Shown here: positions 39,368-51,116 of the stretch, piece after piece
Numbering within the stretch: the first letter of the stretch is position 1
Layout of the letters: the number at the start of each line of letters is the position of its first letter
DNA from: Turnera subulata
Taxonomy: Eukaryota; Streptophyta; Magnoliopsida; Malpighiales; Passifloraceae
DNA length: 64,000 nucleotides
Reading direction: 5' to 3'
Assembly (NCBI GenBank): GCA_028386065.3
Contig: JAKUCV010006750.1
Coordinates: forward strand, 159,515 to 223,514
Program-made: the position numbers and the translations under genes
The notes under the pieces: generated by a model
Told to the model about the DNA's origin: nothing
Seen by the model: only the letters and a program-made list of their open reading frames with translations
The model's database searches: none

Positions 39368-41724
39368 TACTTCATTACATTTACTGATGATTACAGTAGA
39401 TATGGCTATGTGTATCTTATGAAACACAAGTCAGAATCATTTGAAAAGTTCGAAGAATTCAAGAGTGAAGTACAAAATCAACTCGGCAAGAGTATTAAAA
39501 TGCTTCGATCTGATTGAGGAGGTGAATACTTAGACCGAGATTTTCTTGATCATCTAAAGCAAGGTGGTATTGTATCATAACTTACTCCACCAGGTACGCC
39601 TCAATGGAATGGTGTATCTGAAAAGGAGGAATAGAACTTTGTTAGACATGGTTCATTCTATGATGAGTCAAGCTGACCTTCCTTCTTCATTCTGGGGACA
39701 TGCATTATTAAATGCTGCCTTTACACTTAACCGTGTTCCATCTAAATCGGTTGAAAAGACACTATATGAGATATGGACAGGGAAGCGTCCTAATTTGTCT
39801 TTTATGAGGATTTGGGGTTGTGAGGCTTTCGTGAGACGAGAAGCATCAAACAAACTCGGCCCTAAATCCGTCAAGTGCCTCTTTGTTGGATATCCTAAGG
39901 AAACTAAAGGATATTGTTTCTATAATCCCATAGAGCACAAAGTGTCTGTTGCTCGTACTGCTATTTTTCTAGAAAGAGAATTCATTTCTAGAAAGATCAG
40001 TGGGAGAAAAATAGAACTCGAAGAAGTTCGAGGTATAGAGGCTGAGATGGAACAAGGACAAGAACCACAAGATGTTGTGGGTGAAAAACCTGTGCCTGTA
40101 ACACATGGACTACGTAGGTCTGATAGGATTCGGCATGAGCCTGAGAGATATGGTTTTCTTATGACTCATACTGGATGAGCCCACTTCATACCACCAGGCT
40201 ATTACGGGTCCAGACTCTAAGAAGTGGCTAGAAGCCATGAATTCGGAGATGGAATCCATGTATGAAAACAAGGTATGGACCTTGGTTGATCCACTTGAAG
40301 GGGTAAAACCTACTGGGTGCAAGTGGGTATTTAAGAAAAAGACCGACATGGATGGTAATGCGATTACCTTTAAAGGGCGATTGGTTGCGAAAGGTTTCAA
40401 ACAAGTTCATGGTATTGACTATGATGAAACTTTCTCACCAGTTGCCATGGTTAAATCCATCCAGATTCTATTGGCCATAGCAGCATACCATGATTATGAG
40501 ATATGGCAAATGGACGTCAAAACCGCTTTTCTTAATGAAAATCTTTTAGAGGATGTGTACATGACACAACCTGAAGGTTTTGTCACTCCAGAAAATGCTA
40601 ACAAGGTGTGCAAGTTGCAAAGATCCATTTATGGATTAAAGCAAGCTTCTAGGAGTTGGAATCTTCATTTTGATGAAGTAATCAAACAGTTTGGTTTCAT
40701 TAAAAATAAAGATGAGCCATGTGTTTACAAGAAGGTTAGTGGGAGCACTATCATTTTCTTATTATTGTATGTTGACGACATTCTTCTCATTGGGAATGAT
40801 ATTCCAACACTACAGTCTGTAAAGACTTAGTTAGGAAAGAATTTCTCAATGAAGGACTTAGGAGAAGCTGCCTATATGCTAGGTATAAAGATCTATAGAG
40901 ATAGATCCAAAAGGCTTCTTGGGCTAAGTCAAAGTACATATATTAACAAGGTGCTAAAGAGGTTTAGCATGCAAGATTCCAAGAAATGTTTCTTGCCCAT
41001 GTCACATGGCGTATCTCTCTCAAAGAATCAATGTCCTAGTACATCTAAGGAGAGGGAGTGGATGAGTAAGATCCCTTATGCATCTACAATAGGATCTATC
41101 ATGTATGCCATGCTATGTACTCGACCGAATGTCGCATATGATTTGAGTGTCACAAGCAGATACCAATCTGATCCCGGTGAAAGTCACTGGACAGCGGTTA
41201 AGAACATCCCTAAGTACTTGAGAAGGACTAAGGATGCATTCCTTGTAGATGGAAGCGTTGATGAGCTTGTTGTAAAGGGTTATACAGATGCTATCTTCCA
41301 AACTGACAGGGATGACTTTAGATCGCAGTCAGGTTATGTGTTTTGTCTTGGAGGTGGTGCTGTATGCTGGAAGAGTTCAAAGCAAGAGACAGTCGCCGAC
41401 TCTACAACTGAGGCTGAGTACATAGCTGCCTCAGATGCGGCGAAAGAGGCTGTTTGGATTAAGAAGTTCGTAACTGAACTTGGGGTGGTTCCTAGTATTG
41501 ACGGTCCGATTCAGCTCTATTGTGACAAAAATGGGACAATCGCACAGGCTCAAGAAATTAGATACCACCAGAGATCCAAACATATACTCCGACGCTATCA
41601 TCTTATTAGAGAGATCATTGATAGAGGCAATGTAGCAGATCCATTGACTAAGCCGCTCACACAGCAGAAGTATGATGGTCATACTGCATCCATTGGTATT
41701 AGATACATGGATGATTGGCTTTAG
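39368..41724 (+). pseudogene. Nested Copia integrase core, RT and RNase H (broken)
   Basis: Continuing the same frame gives FITFTDDYSRYGYVYL (integrase core), then TGA at 39515-39517 and TAA at 39578-39580, a frame shift near 39610-39640, an open piece to 40178, another shift there, RT with MDVKTAFLNE and YVDD at about 40770, TAG at 40828-40830, and RNase H with STTEAEYIAAS and DPLTKPL ending at 41724. Three in-frame stops plus two shifts in this part show it is dead; reverse transcriptase motifs themselves are unchanged. Confidence 0.9.
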
Positions 41725-41738
41725 TGCAAGTGGGAGAT

Positions 41739-43266
41739 TGTTAGTGTAATATGCCCAAAAGCCAATCAATGGATGATTGTACATAGTCATGTAAATACAT
41801 TAAGGTTATTCCAATAAATATGTTTATGAGATAAATGCTTGCTCATATTTATAACCCTAGAATATTTTATATTCTTAAATGTCCCTAGTCGATTATTAAT
41901 ATGGATGGGTTGTAATAATAAATTAAGACTAGCGTATGTTGAGAATTATATGAGATATGAATTCTACATATGGGTACAAATTAGAGAACTTCTGGTCTGG
42001 ACTGACCCAATATAAGAACACTACATGGAACGTTATATAATTGTCATTAGTGGTTCTTATATGTATTGTCCTTAGACCTGAGATCATCAAGGTTCCCAAC
42101 ATGTGAGTCATATACTTTGATATTACTCTTGACTATTTGTAACTGAGTAGACCTTAGTGTAATCATTGGGTATATGATATAATGTGTAGTGGGTTTTGTA
42201 TGATCAAGATGGGATTCGTCCAACCCATATAACGGGTATATTATCAGATGGGCCTCTTGATAGAGTTGAACTGTAAATGCATGGCCATGCTCGGATTATG
42301 TGATATGGTGATATCATTAGTATCTGTTTTACACAGTTAACTCGGGGATCAAGAAACATTGGATCAAACATATGCGAGATTGACATATTCCATGTCTCGT
42401 GTTTGATCTTGATAATGGGATGAAAGGACGATGACATGTTCCGAGGCATAATGAATCAGTACTGATCTTGTCGTTTGGGTAGCAATGATGTGTTGCTAGA
42501 CGCCGCTCATTGTTTATAATTGTGTAAATGAGTTTACAATTATTGACAAATGTTACAAGTGCTTACAGGGTCACACACTTAGAACTGTTGATTCGAGCTG
42601 GTGGTTGAACCATGGTTGGACTGTGGTTCGACAAGGAAGGTATTGAGCTAGTGGTTAGACCATGGTTGAACCATGGTTGGACCGGGTAGTTTTGGGCTGA
42701 TTTGGTTCACTAATTATCAGAATTATTGAACCAGAATTAGTGTCATATGATGTGTAATCCTATATATGATGATATATATAATTAATGCTTAGTGGAGCAT
42801 TAAGTCATAGTGGAAACATAATCATGAAGGATAAGACATGATTATGTTGGCCAATGACTTGATAAACTATGCATTTCAAGTGTGTATAAATAGGGTGAAG
42901 GTATGATCAGATTTCAGACCAAGCAAGGCTTAACACACTCTTCACACTTGAGAAAAATACATCAAACACTCTCTAGTCTCTAGCTCTCGAAAATTCTGCA
43001 GCTAGCGCTGCGGTTCGGGAGTGCTCGGGTTAGTGATCGTGAGACGATTGCTAGCTGGACATCGACGGTTCGTGTGGATACCGTAGAGGAGCCAGATTTC
43101 TTGTCGGGTTCTTGCTGATTCTACACTACAGTTGGGTGAAAGACCTCAACCAAGCAAGGTATGAAAAATTGTTATTCGGTTTAGTTAGCTTCACTTGGAT
43201 CCTCCATGAGTACCGGGTCTTTCCGCTGCATTTTGATTATCAAGTTTGCATGTCCGGTTACTTACA
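41739..43266 (+). repeat. 3' LTR of the nested Copia
   Basis: 1528 bp, matching the 5' LTR closely. TATAAATA at 42885-42892. AACCATGGTT palindromes at 42608-42617 and 42669-42678. Confidence 0.92.
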
Positions 43267-43949
43267 GGTGGAAGGAGTAGGGCGGTCGGTAGAGAAATTG
43301 GTGAGAAAACGAAAGGAGAGGAAAGAAAATAGAGAAAGAAGAAAAGAAAAGAAAAAGAAAAAGGAGTGGGGGCACAAAAATAACGTGTTGTCGGGCAAAT
43401 AATTGAGCCTTGCCGACACATAAAACGACGTCGTTTTGGACGTCCACAAGCACCAGTCAACACCTTGGTCAAAATGCAGCTCTCCTTGTGTTTTATGTTT
43501 TGGTTTCACCAAAACTACGTCGTATCGATCGAAACTACACTAAACCTTGTGTTTTGACATTAACTTAACCTTTGTAAAACATAAACATAATTTAACAATT
43601 ATTTTTTTATAAAATTTTAAAATAATTAACCAACGATTAATTTATTAAATATCATGGAAATAAAAGATGAAATTTCTTTCTAAATTATAATTAGTAAATT
43701 ATTGCAACATAATTATCATAGCAAAATAATATAATAATATTACAATTAATGTTTGATTAGAAATTAATAATAATAATAATAATAATAACTATAATTTTGA
43801 GAGTAGTAAAAATAATAGTAAAGATAATAAAAATTGACTCGGATTGGTAAAATTCTTGAGTAACCGCGAGAAAATTTTGTTAACCACCGTAAAAGTCAAG
43901 ACAACTTGGTAAAAATTACGAAAATTTTACCTGGGTCGTTACAATGTAA

Positions 43950-46119
43950 ATAACATATATAATTTAATGATTTTTTTTCCTGAACCTCCTATATGACCTC
44001 CATAATCTCATGCAGTTTTCATTCTTTGAAATAATTTATCTACTAAGTTTATTGCCTCACTTTGTTATTAAGATATTATTTTCTTTGTGTAATATGAAAT
44101 ACCTAGTACACCATGCCTCTAGTGTGCAAAATAATTATGTTTTCCAGGTTTACTATCATTATCTTTTGAAACAATTTTGTTTAAGAATTTCAAATTTTTT
44201 TCCTCATTTGCATTCCATAAAAAATAATTTTTAAAATTATAATATTAAATTATTAAAACCTGCCAAATAATTTTTTATTATTTTTTAATAATTTTAAATT
44301 TTTTACTCAATTCTATTTCCAGAAAAAATAATTCTACTATATTATAATTTTAAATTATGAAAACATGACAAGTTATGTTTACCCCTATCGTTATATTTTG
44401 AAAAAAAATAATTTCTAATTTTTTCTCATTTTCATTTCCAACAAATAATTTTATTATTTATAATATTAAATGCTAAAAAATCTAAAATTATTTTTCATAA
44501 TTTTTTTATAATTTCAATTTTTTTTACTCATTACCATTTCCAAGAAAATATTTTATTATTTTACAATTTTAAATTCTAAAAACGTGTGGAATTATTGTAG
44601 GATATTTGTATAACAATTTTCAAAATTTTTTCCATTTCTAATTCCAGAAAAATAATTTTCCTAAATTTATGCCTTTAAATTTTAAAAACATGTCAAAGTA
44701 GTCTCCAAGGTTTTCTTATCAATTTTTATTTTTTATTTTTGCTTGTCATCATTTCTAAAAAAATAATTGTTAAATTAATAATTTCAATGAGACATATCAA
44801 TCTCTCCAAGTAATTACCAATAATTATGTAAGAAGAACAATAATAACATGTTTCACAAGATTTAAAGAATCATATTAATCTATAATATATATAAAAATTT
44901 GAATCAGGAAAGTTAATAAATTGACAAAATTACAATTTATTAATAGTTAATTAATAAAAAAATATAAATTACTAATTTAAGTTTTCTATTTTTTATATTC
45001 TAATTAACACTCATCAATTAATATAACATAACAATCAATATTTTTTTATAAACACATGCTAATTAATAATTAGTCTCACTATTCCTAATTAAAAATTAAT
45101 TCGAAATAATATATTTCTAAATTTATTATATATAATACTATTCTTATTCCCCTATATATCATAATAATTGAGAGCTCAAGCCCTTCATAATTTGAGATTT
45201 ACATCCAAATAATTTGTAAAATTTGTAAAATTTCTCCTTTTCTTTAAAAATCTTGCAATTTTTGGATGCCAATATTATAACCTCTTACAAATCAACCAGT
45301 TTTTTCTTTTATTTTTTTATTTCAAGAAAAAAAATTTTACAGCTAAATAATTTTTAAGTATAAATTATAGAATATATTAAATATTTATACACAAATATAA
45401 ATTTTTATTAATAATAAAAATTTCCAAGAAATTTAAAGGGATAACTATTCTTCTGCTGTTCTATATTAAAATTTTAAAATAAAAAATACTATACTATCTT
45501 ATGAATTAAAATAAATAGTATCTATTCTATATAGTAAAGGGTAAGTAATAGAAAGAGTAGAGATCTAATATATTAATTTTTAGAAAATATAATATTTTAT
45601 AAAAAAATATTGAAAATATTACTAATGTAAAGTCTTAAAATAGAACTAAAGTTGTTAATATAGTACATAAGAAAAAAATTATTAGAAATTTATAATTTAC
45701 GTAAAGGTAAAGAGAATTACTAATAGATTATTTGTCTTCATATAATGACTTTTTAAGGTTTGGAAAATATTATATTATCACAACAATTAAAAACAGAAAG
45801 GATAGTCTATAAAAGTTAAACAAAGAAACAAGAGAAATTAAAAAATTTAAATTGTATAAATATGCTAATATCCCATAGCAATAATTAAAAAATTAATGTA
45901 TATAAGGTCGTGGTGTAGTAGATATTTTATATTACACAAAGAAAATAACACTTAGTAAATCTGGTCATAAGAATTTGCAAAATACGGTAATAAACATAAC
46001 AACTAAAATAATCGAATCAATGACAGTATTTGAATTAAAAAAGTTGCAACGAGTAGACAACCCAACTCAAAACAATGGGAGACAATATTTAGAAAATTAA
46101 TGATCCAATAGACCTATTT
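43950..46119. other. Very AT-rich spacer
   Basis: No gene found. The AT content is visibly higher than elsewhere in the window. The decayed tandem repeat at 44185-44790 is listed separately. Confidence 0.6.
44185..44790. repeat. Decayed tandem repeat of about 105 bp, about six copies
   Basis: Units recognisable by a T-run followed by CTCATTTCCATTTCCAGAAA-like sequence start near 44190, 44300, 44420, 44522, 44626 and 44732. Each is followed about 45 bp later by TTTTAAATTxTxAAAACxTG-like sequence. Copies are strongly diverged. Confidence 0.6.
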
Positions 46120-46391
46120 TTCATTTTAATTGATTTGTAATTCAAAGCAAAATATTTTTTTCCATATAAAAATGTGAATGCTTTTGTAATATTTTTTATT
46201 AAGAATTCATTACCTTGATTAATTAGAAATGAATCATTTGGCACGAGACTAGAGAATGCAACCACAACAAGTTTGAACTATGAATTGTTTCTAAAAATCT
46301 CTGGAGAAAAACTCTAAAAACGAAGAAAGAAGATTTGATGAATGAAGTATAATGAGCGGAGTCATGCTTTTGTAATTTTATTCTTATAAGG
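46120..46391 (+). repeat. Dispersed repeat, copy 2, left part
   Basis: Matches the reverse complement of about 31600-31850. It is interrupted at 46391 by the long-LTR element and resumes at 58607. Confidence 0.65.
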
Positions 46392-49301
46392 TGTAACAGC
46401 CCGGGAAAAATTTTTGATTTTTATCGGGACTGTAAAAGTCTTTCTACAGTGATTTACCGGAAGAATTAATCTTGGGTAATTAATTGAAGGTAAATCGAGC
46501 GTCGTTTTTCGAAACCGAGAGTTTTCCCGCGCTCGAGATTTTTCCGCGGATTTTTCGGGCCTAAGTCGGTATTTTTCGGGTCCCGGGATTTTCGGAAAAA
46601 AATCACACCGGAAAATAACTAAGGGGGGTATCGATTATTTTCTGGTCCGGACCGGACTCGCTCCGTAATGCAGACGTTTTACATTATTGAAGCTCACATG
46701 TCAAATAGTAAAAAAAAAAACCGTTTAAAGCAAGAATTGGTGAAGAGGAAGGAAAAAAAGAAAGAAGAGGAGAAGGAAAAGAAAAAGGAGAGAAAAGAAA
46801 GAAGAGGAGAAGAAAAAAGAGAGAAAAAAAGAGAGGAAAAAAAAGAAAAAAAAAGAGAGAAAAAAAAAGAGAAAAGAGAAATGGAAATCGGGAGGAAGCT
46901 GCCGCCGCCAACCACCCGAACCTCCTCTTCCTCAGCTCCTTGCCGACGTCGCTACCGGGAGGCAAAAGGCAGGCCACCCAAGCTATCTGCTGCCACCGTC
47001 GACCCCCACAACCACCGCTGCCATCCACGTCTCGCCTCGTCGCCGTCGCCTGGAGATCGACCCGACGAAGTCGCCCGGACCCGTCCCTCCTCCTGCCGCA
47101 GTATCGCACCGCCCTGCTCGACCGCCACCCTCGCCTCCGTCGCGCTCCCGCCGCGCCACTGTCGCCGTGCTCAGCCGCCTACAACCAAGGTGAGGAAGCG
47201 GGTTGTGAGCATACCCGGATGGTTGTCCATATGGGTCGGGTTGACCCGATGTTTTGTGGGTCGGGTTATGTACATGGGCTCGTGAAGATGAGTTGTGGGC
47301 TTAGGTTTGGATTGGGCTGGGCATGGGCTGAGTATGGGTCTGGTTGGGTCTGGGCTTGGTACTGTGCAAGACCTGGTCCAGCACTATTTATGGCCCAACC
47401 CAGTTTAAAAAAAATTAATTAAAAAAATATATAATAAATAAAAACAAATATATATAAATTGTGAAAGATATAAATATATATATATTAGAAAAATATATTT
47501 TGGGAAATATAATGAGTTTTGGTGTTTTGGAATACATATATTTATATATGTATAAATACCTAGAAAACTATATTTGTTTTGGAAAAGTAGTATTATGCTT
47601 ATTTGAAAAAAAAATATATACCTTGAAAGTATTTTCTGGAAACTTCTATACATATGTTATTACTTCAGAAAGTTACGGTAATTAACTATTTTTGGAAAAT
47701 ATGTTTTTATGGTATACAAAAGTAATAGTTTTGAAAATATATTATTATAATATAATTGTTTGGAAAAGTATTTTACCTTTGGAAAATATAAATATTCATA
47801 AATTCGTTTTATTTATAGAAAATAAATTTATATGATTATATTTTACAGAATATTTTTTTTAAATAATAATACTTGGAAATTATATTTTGGAAAGTATAAT
47901 AATTTTTATGGAAATATTATGGAAAACATATACATATGTTATAATTCCAGAAAACTTATGGTAATTATATTTTTGGAAAAGTATAATTAATTTATGAAAT
48001 ATTTTTAAAGGAGTTTTAATTAAAGTATGGTACCGAAATAATATTCGGATATACGTACGGTATAATATTTCCGGTAAATGGAAATAATAAAGGATATAAA
48101 CCGGGATGAGATTATTTCGCAGTATTGGCATCATAGTATACCGATTATGTGCATTTATGTGTGTATATTGTTTTGTTGTATAGGTTGGGATATCGGGCAG
48201 TTTCCCGAGGAGCCGGCGTCGGACCGGTCATTGTTTCCGGAGTTGAGTAATCGGCCAAGGTGAGGATGGATTTCCTTCAATATGTGCCTGTATTACTCGG
48301 TTATTTTGTTTTGATGATTATTGCATTGTTGGATGTTGCATTTGCTGTGTTATGGTTCGTGATGTTTATCCCATTGTCTTGATTGTTGTCGGGATATTTA
48401 TCCCATATTGGTTTTTGGATGTTTATCCTTGCGTCTTTTTGGTTTAAAGTATAATGGAATTAATAATAAATTGTGATAAGGATGTCGATCCTTGGGTTGG
48501 TTTAGGATGTCTACCTGGGGATTTTGGTTAGGGATGTTGATCCCTGTGATTTGATTTTGATGACGATATTATAATTGTCACGTGATAAGTAGTGGTACGA
48601 CTCGATGGTTTAAGACTATTCTGTGGTGGCCTTGACCTGGGTTACTTGTGATAAGCATGTCTATGCTTGGGATGTCTATCTCGCGATTATTTTTTTGGGA
48701 TGTCTATCCCTGGGTTCGTATTTTTGGGATGTGGATCCCTGGGTTCTCTTGGATTTGGTCTGGCACCCGAAATATGTTGATGACCAGGTCTGACCCCTAG
48801 CTTATCCGTGGCGGGGCCCAGAAAGATAAAATAGGAAGTTGGTTTTTGTTTTAGTCTTTTTTGTCTTGGACCAGTTTTGGGTCTTGTCTTTTGGTTTGGC
48901 GGTTTTTACTAGTTTTCGACTTGAGTAATTTATAGTGTGCTTATTGATTGTCTATCCTTCGTCGGTGAGCACTTCAGACTCACCCCTCACCTGCGGGCTT
49001 TCATCCCGTAGGATGAGTTATTTGCGGTGCAGGTTTGATGCATTCCAGACAGGCTGCGTTGGATCCATAGTTTGCATCAGTGTCGCATACAGTGTTTTGT
49101 GAGTTGTTAAGTCTTCCGCTGTGCATTATTTTTGCTATTATTGGGCCATTGGGCTGGTTGAGTTATTATTGTTGCTTTTATTATGGGTTGTTGAGCCCGG
49201 ATATCTATTGTATACACTGTATGCTGGGCTTGGTTTGATTGGGTCGTCACAGTTCCGGCACGTGTTTATTGTGTACGGTAAATACGGGTCAGGGCGTTTC
49301 A
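46392..49301 (+). repeat. 5' LTR of the LARD-like element
   Basis: 2910 bp. From the left: a terminal hairpin (46396-46427), a purine tract (about 46735-46905), a GC-rich block, an exon-like cassette (48184-48259), an array of GGGATGTNNATCCC-type hairpins (48355-48740) and a conserved CACCCCTCACCTGCGGG block near 48980. Confidence 0.9.
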
Positions 49302-49572
49302 TTTTGGTAGCGGAGCGGGCGTTAGGTCTTGTTGGGAAGTCCTTGTGTGTTTGTTGTCATTGTTTGCATAGTTCGCTCCATTTGTTTATTATTTTATATC
49401 ATTTTAGTTAGTGCATTATGGATCCAGTCAAGGGACGCCAGCTGTCGCAGAACATACACATGAGAGGTAATAATGCCATAAATAAGCGGAACTATAAATA
49501 TTATTATTAATACTAATAATTTCATTACAAAGATAAATATTACAATGAAATTTTATAAAAATAAAAATACAT

Positions 49573-50256
49573 TTATCTTCTCGGAACGACGTTGACCCTG
49601 AAGCTGTTGGGGCCATTGTTGATGTTGACTTGGATGCTGTCGCTCCACGAGAACCACATGCCGCCTGCGTTGTTCTGGCCGGGAAGCTCGAACCGATTTA
49701 CTTGGGGGAACCGGAGTGGGATGAGACCGTGATCGTCTTGAGGTTGCCACTGGGTCTCGGTAAGAAGAACCATGTTTGGTTTGTATTGGTTCTTCAAGTC
49801 CCTCAGAGTACGCGAGAACTCCTGGGAACGCCTAGCGACTCCTCTGCAGTTCCACACCAGTAGTCGGGCCTTGGGCCAAGTTACGGGCAGACGAGTTACT
49901 CTGGGCATGCTTTGGGCCGTCATCGAGAGTTGGTAGTAGGTACCTTGCTCCAGGAAGTGGCAAGTGGACTCTAGGTTGAACTCCTGAAGTCTTTCAGAGA
50001 TGAAAAACATGATGGAGTTTGCCGAGCCGTAGTAGGAGGTCCTCAGAGTGCCATGGTCCTCCAGGAAGAACGTCTCTTCCATTGGAGTGATGAAGAATCT
50101 CGAGGAGTAGAGTTCGCCGACGAAGACCAGACGCGGCATTCTGCCGAGCTCGTTCGGTAGCTCTTTTGGACGCTCGTTAACCATGCTGTAGGCCAGTCGG
50201 TTTCTTCTGCCTAGGTTGGCACATTCGACGAAGAAGACGGATGAGGGAGCAGGCAT
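49573..50256 (-). CDS. Antisense ORF with a LINE endonuclease-like C-terminal half
   Basis: 227 codons, opposite to the host retroelement. The C-terminal part (about residues 130-225) reads RLLVWNCRGVARRSQEF, then VLLTETQ, then GGMWFSWSDS, which is the start of the AP-endonuclease-like (EEP) domain of plant LINEs, with the Asn of NCRG and the Glu of TETQ visible. The domain is cut after about 95 residues, without the later catalytic Asp/His motifs. I do not recognise the N-terminal 120 residues. It may be a captured LINE fragment fused to host sequence; whether it is expressed is unknown. Confidence 0.55.
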   Translation of the reverse strand: MPAPSSVFFVECANLGRRNRLAYSMVNERPKELPNELGRMPRLVFVGELYSSRFFITPMEETFFLEDHGTLRTSYYGSANSIMFFISERLQEFNLESTCHFLEQGTYYQLSMTAQSMPRVTRLPVTWPKARLLVWNCRGVARRSQEFSRTLRDLKNQYKPNMVLLTETQWQPQDDHGLIPLRFPQVNRFELPGQNNAGGMWFSWSDSIQVNINNGPNSFRVNVVPRR

Positions 50257-51116
50257 CGTGTTTTGGACGCGTGGGGTTTTGTTTTATGAACGTTGTGTTT
50301 TTTTTGCCTGAGCGGTTTGTTTGCTTTAAAATGCTTTTGATGATTTACACCTCACCGCTCTGTCTTTTATACTCTTATGGGGAGCGTGATTACTGTTTTC
50401 GATTTTCAAGATTTTGCTTTTTGAGATTTTGCCGTTGCTTCATTTATTGCTTTGTTACTTTATACGTTTTTCGGGCTACAAATGCCAGAGTTTTTCAGCC
50501 TTTTTCCATCTCATGATTTTCTTTCGCCCTGGCTACTATGTCCTTTCTTTTCATGGTTTTTCTATATTTTCCTGCATCTTTTATCACATGCATTTGTGAC
50601 CGTTGAGGGTAGACGGATGGGACCGTACCTCAAGTAGAGTGCATGTGCGACAAGCTTGCACCTGTTCGAACATCGTGGAGAGATACGAGACCTGACACAT
50701 GTTTTTGGCTCACGCGGAAATTGTGAACAAGTGGGTAATGTTTCTTTCGAGGGGCACAGGACGCTCTCGTGATCATCACCGTGCGAGTTAACGGATGTCT
50801 TTTCCACGAGGGAAACGGACGTCATCGTTAGTTGTGCGTGTCACGTTTCTCGGAATCGAAGACGTTTACGACTGATCTAGAGCGCCGATCATGAAAACAT
50901 ATTTTTATTTTAATTTCTTTGTTTTGATTTTGTTAAACGAGTTTTGTCTTTAATCTCTTTAAGTTTGATTTTATAATCTTATTATTAATTTTTGTTCTAC
51001 TTTGAGATGTTTTATTTTTTTTGTTTAACATAAGACTTTGTAATATAAGAATCTTGATTTAAAAAGGAAACTTATTTTATTTATTCATAATAGTTTTACA
51101 ACGGAGAAGAAGTACT

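Larger units (their letters stand above)
34884..43266 (+). mobile_element. Full-length Copia retrotransposon nested in a solo LTR
   Basis: LTRs 34884-36419 and 41739-43266, primer site at 36421-36433, polypurine tract just before 41739, and gag-pol between. Target duplication AGTGG/GGTGG (34879-34883, 43267-43271) matches at 4 of 5 bases. The two LTRs differ at a few percent of sites by eye, so the insertion is not the newest. The coding region has several stops and shifts and is inactive on its own. Confidence 0.92.
31956..43944 (-). mobile_element. Solo LTR (Gypsy-like) split by a Copia element
   Basis: The LTR sequence occupies 31956-34883 and 43267-43944. Its plus-strand ends are TGAAACGCCCCGATCCG and GGGTCGTTACA, so it reads 5' to 3' on the minus strand. 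It is flanked by a perfect ATGTA duplication (31951-31955 and 43945-43949), and no internal gag-pol remains, so it is a solo LTR. Its 3' end and inner blocks match the LTRs at 46392-58601. It contains a GC-rich purine/pyrimidine part (34437-34880, 43267-43380) and a 2-copy repeat near 32535 and 32592. Confidence 0.85.

Noticed and set aside
46668..47285. 205-codon Lys/Glu-rich frame, and its counterpart at 51958-52581
   Set aside because: It is a translation of the LTR purine tract; no domain is present, and differences between the two LTRs do not suggest coding constraint.
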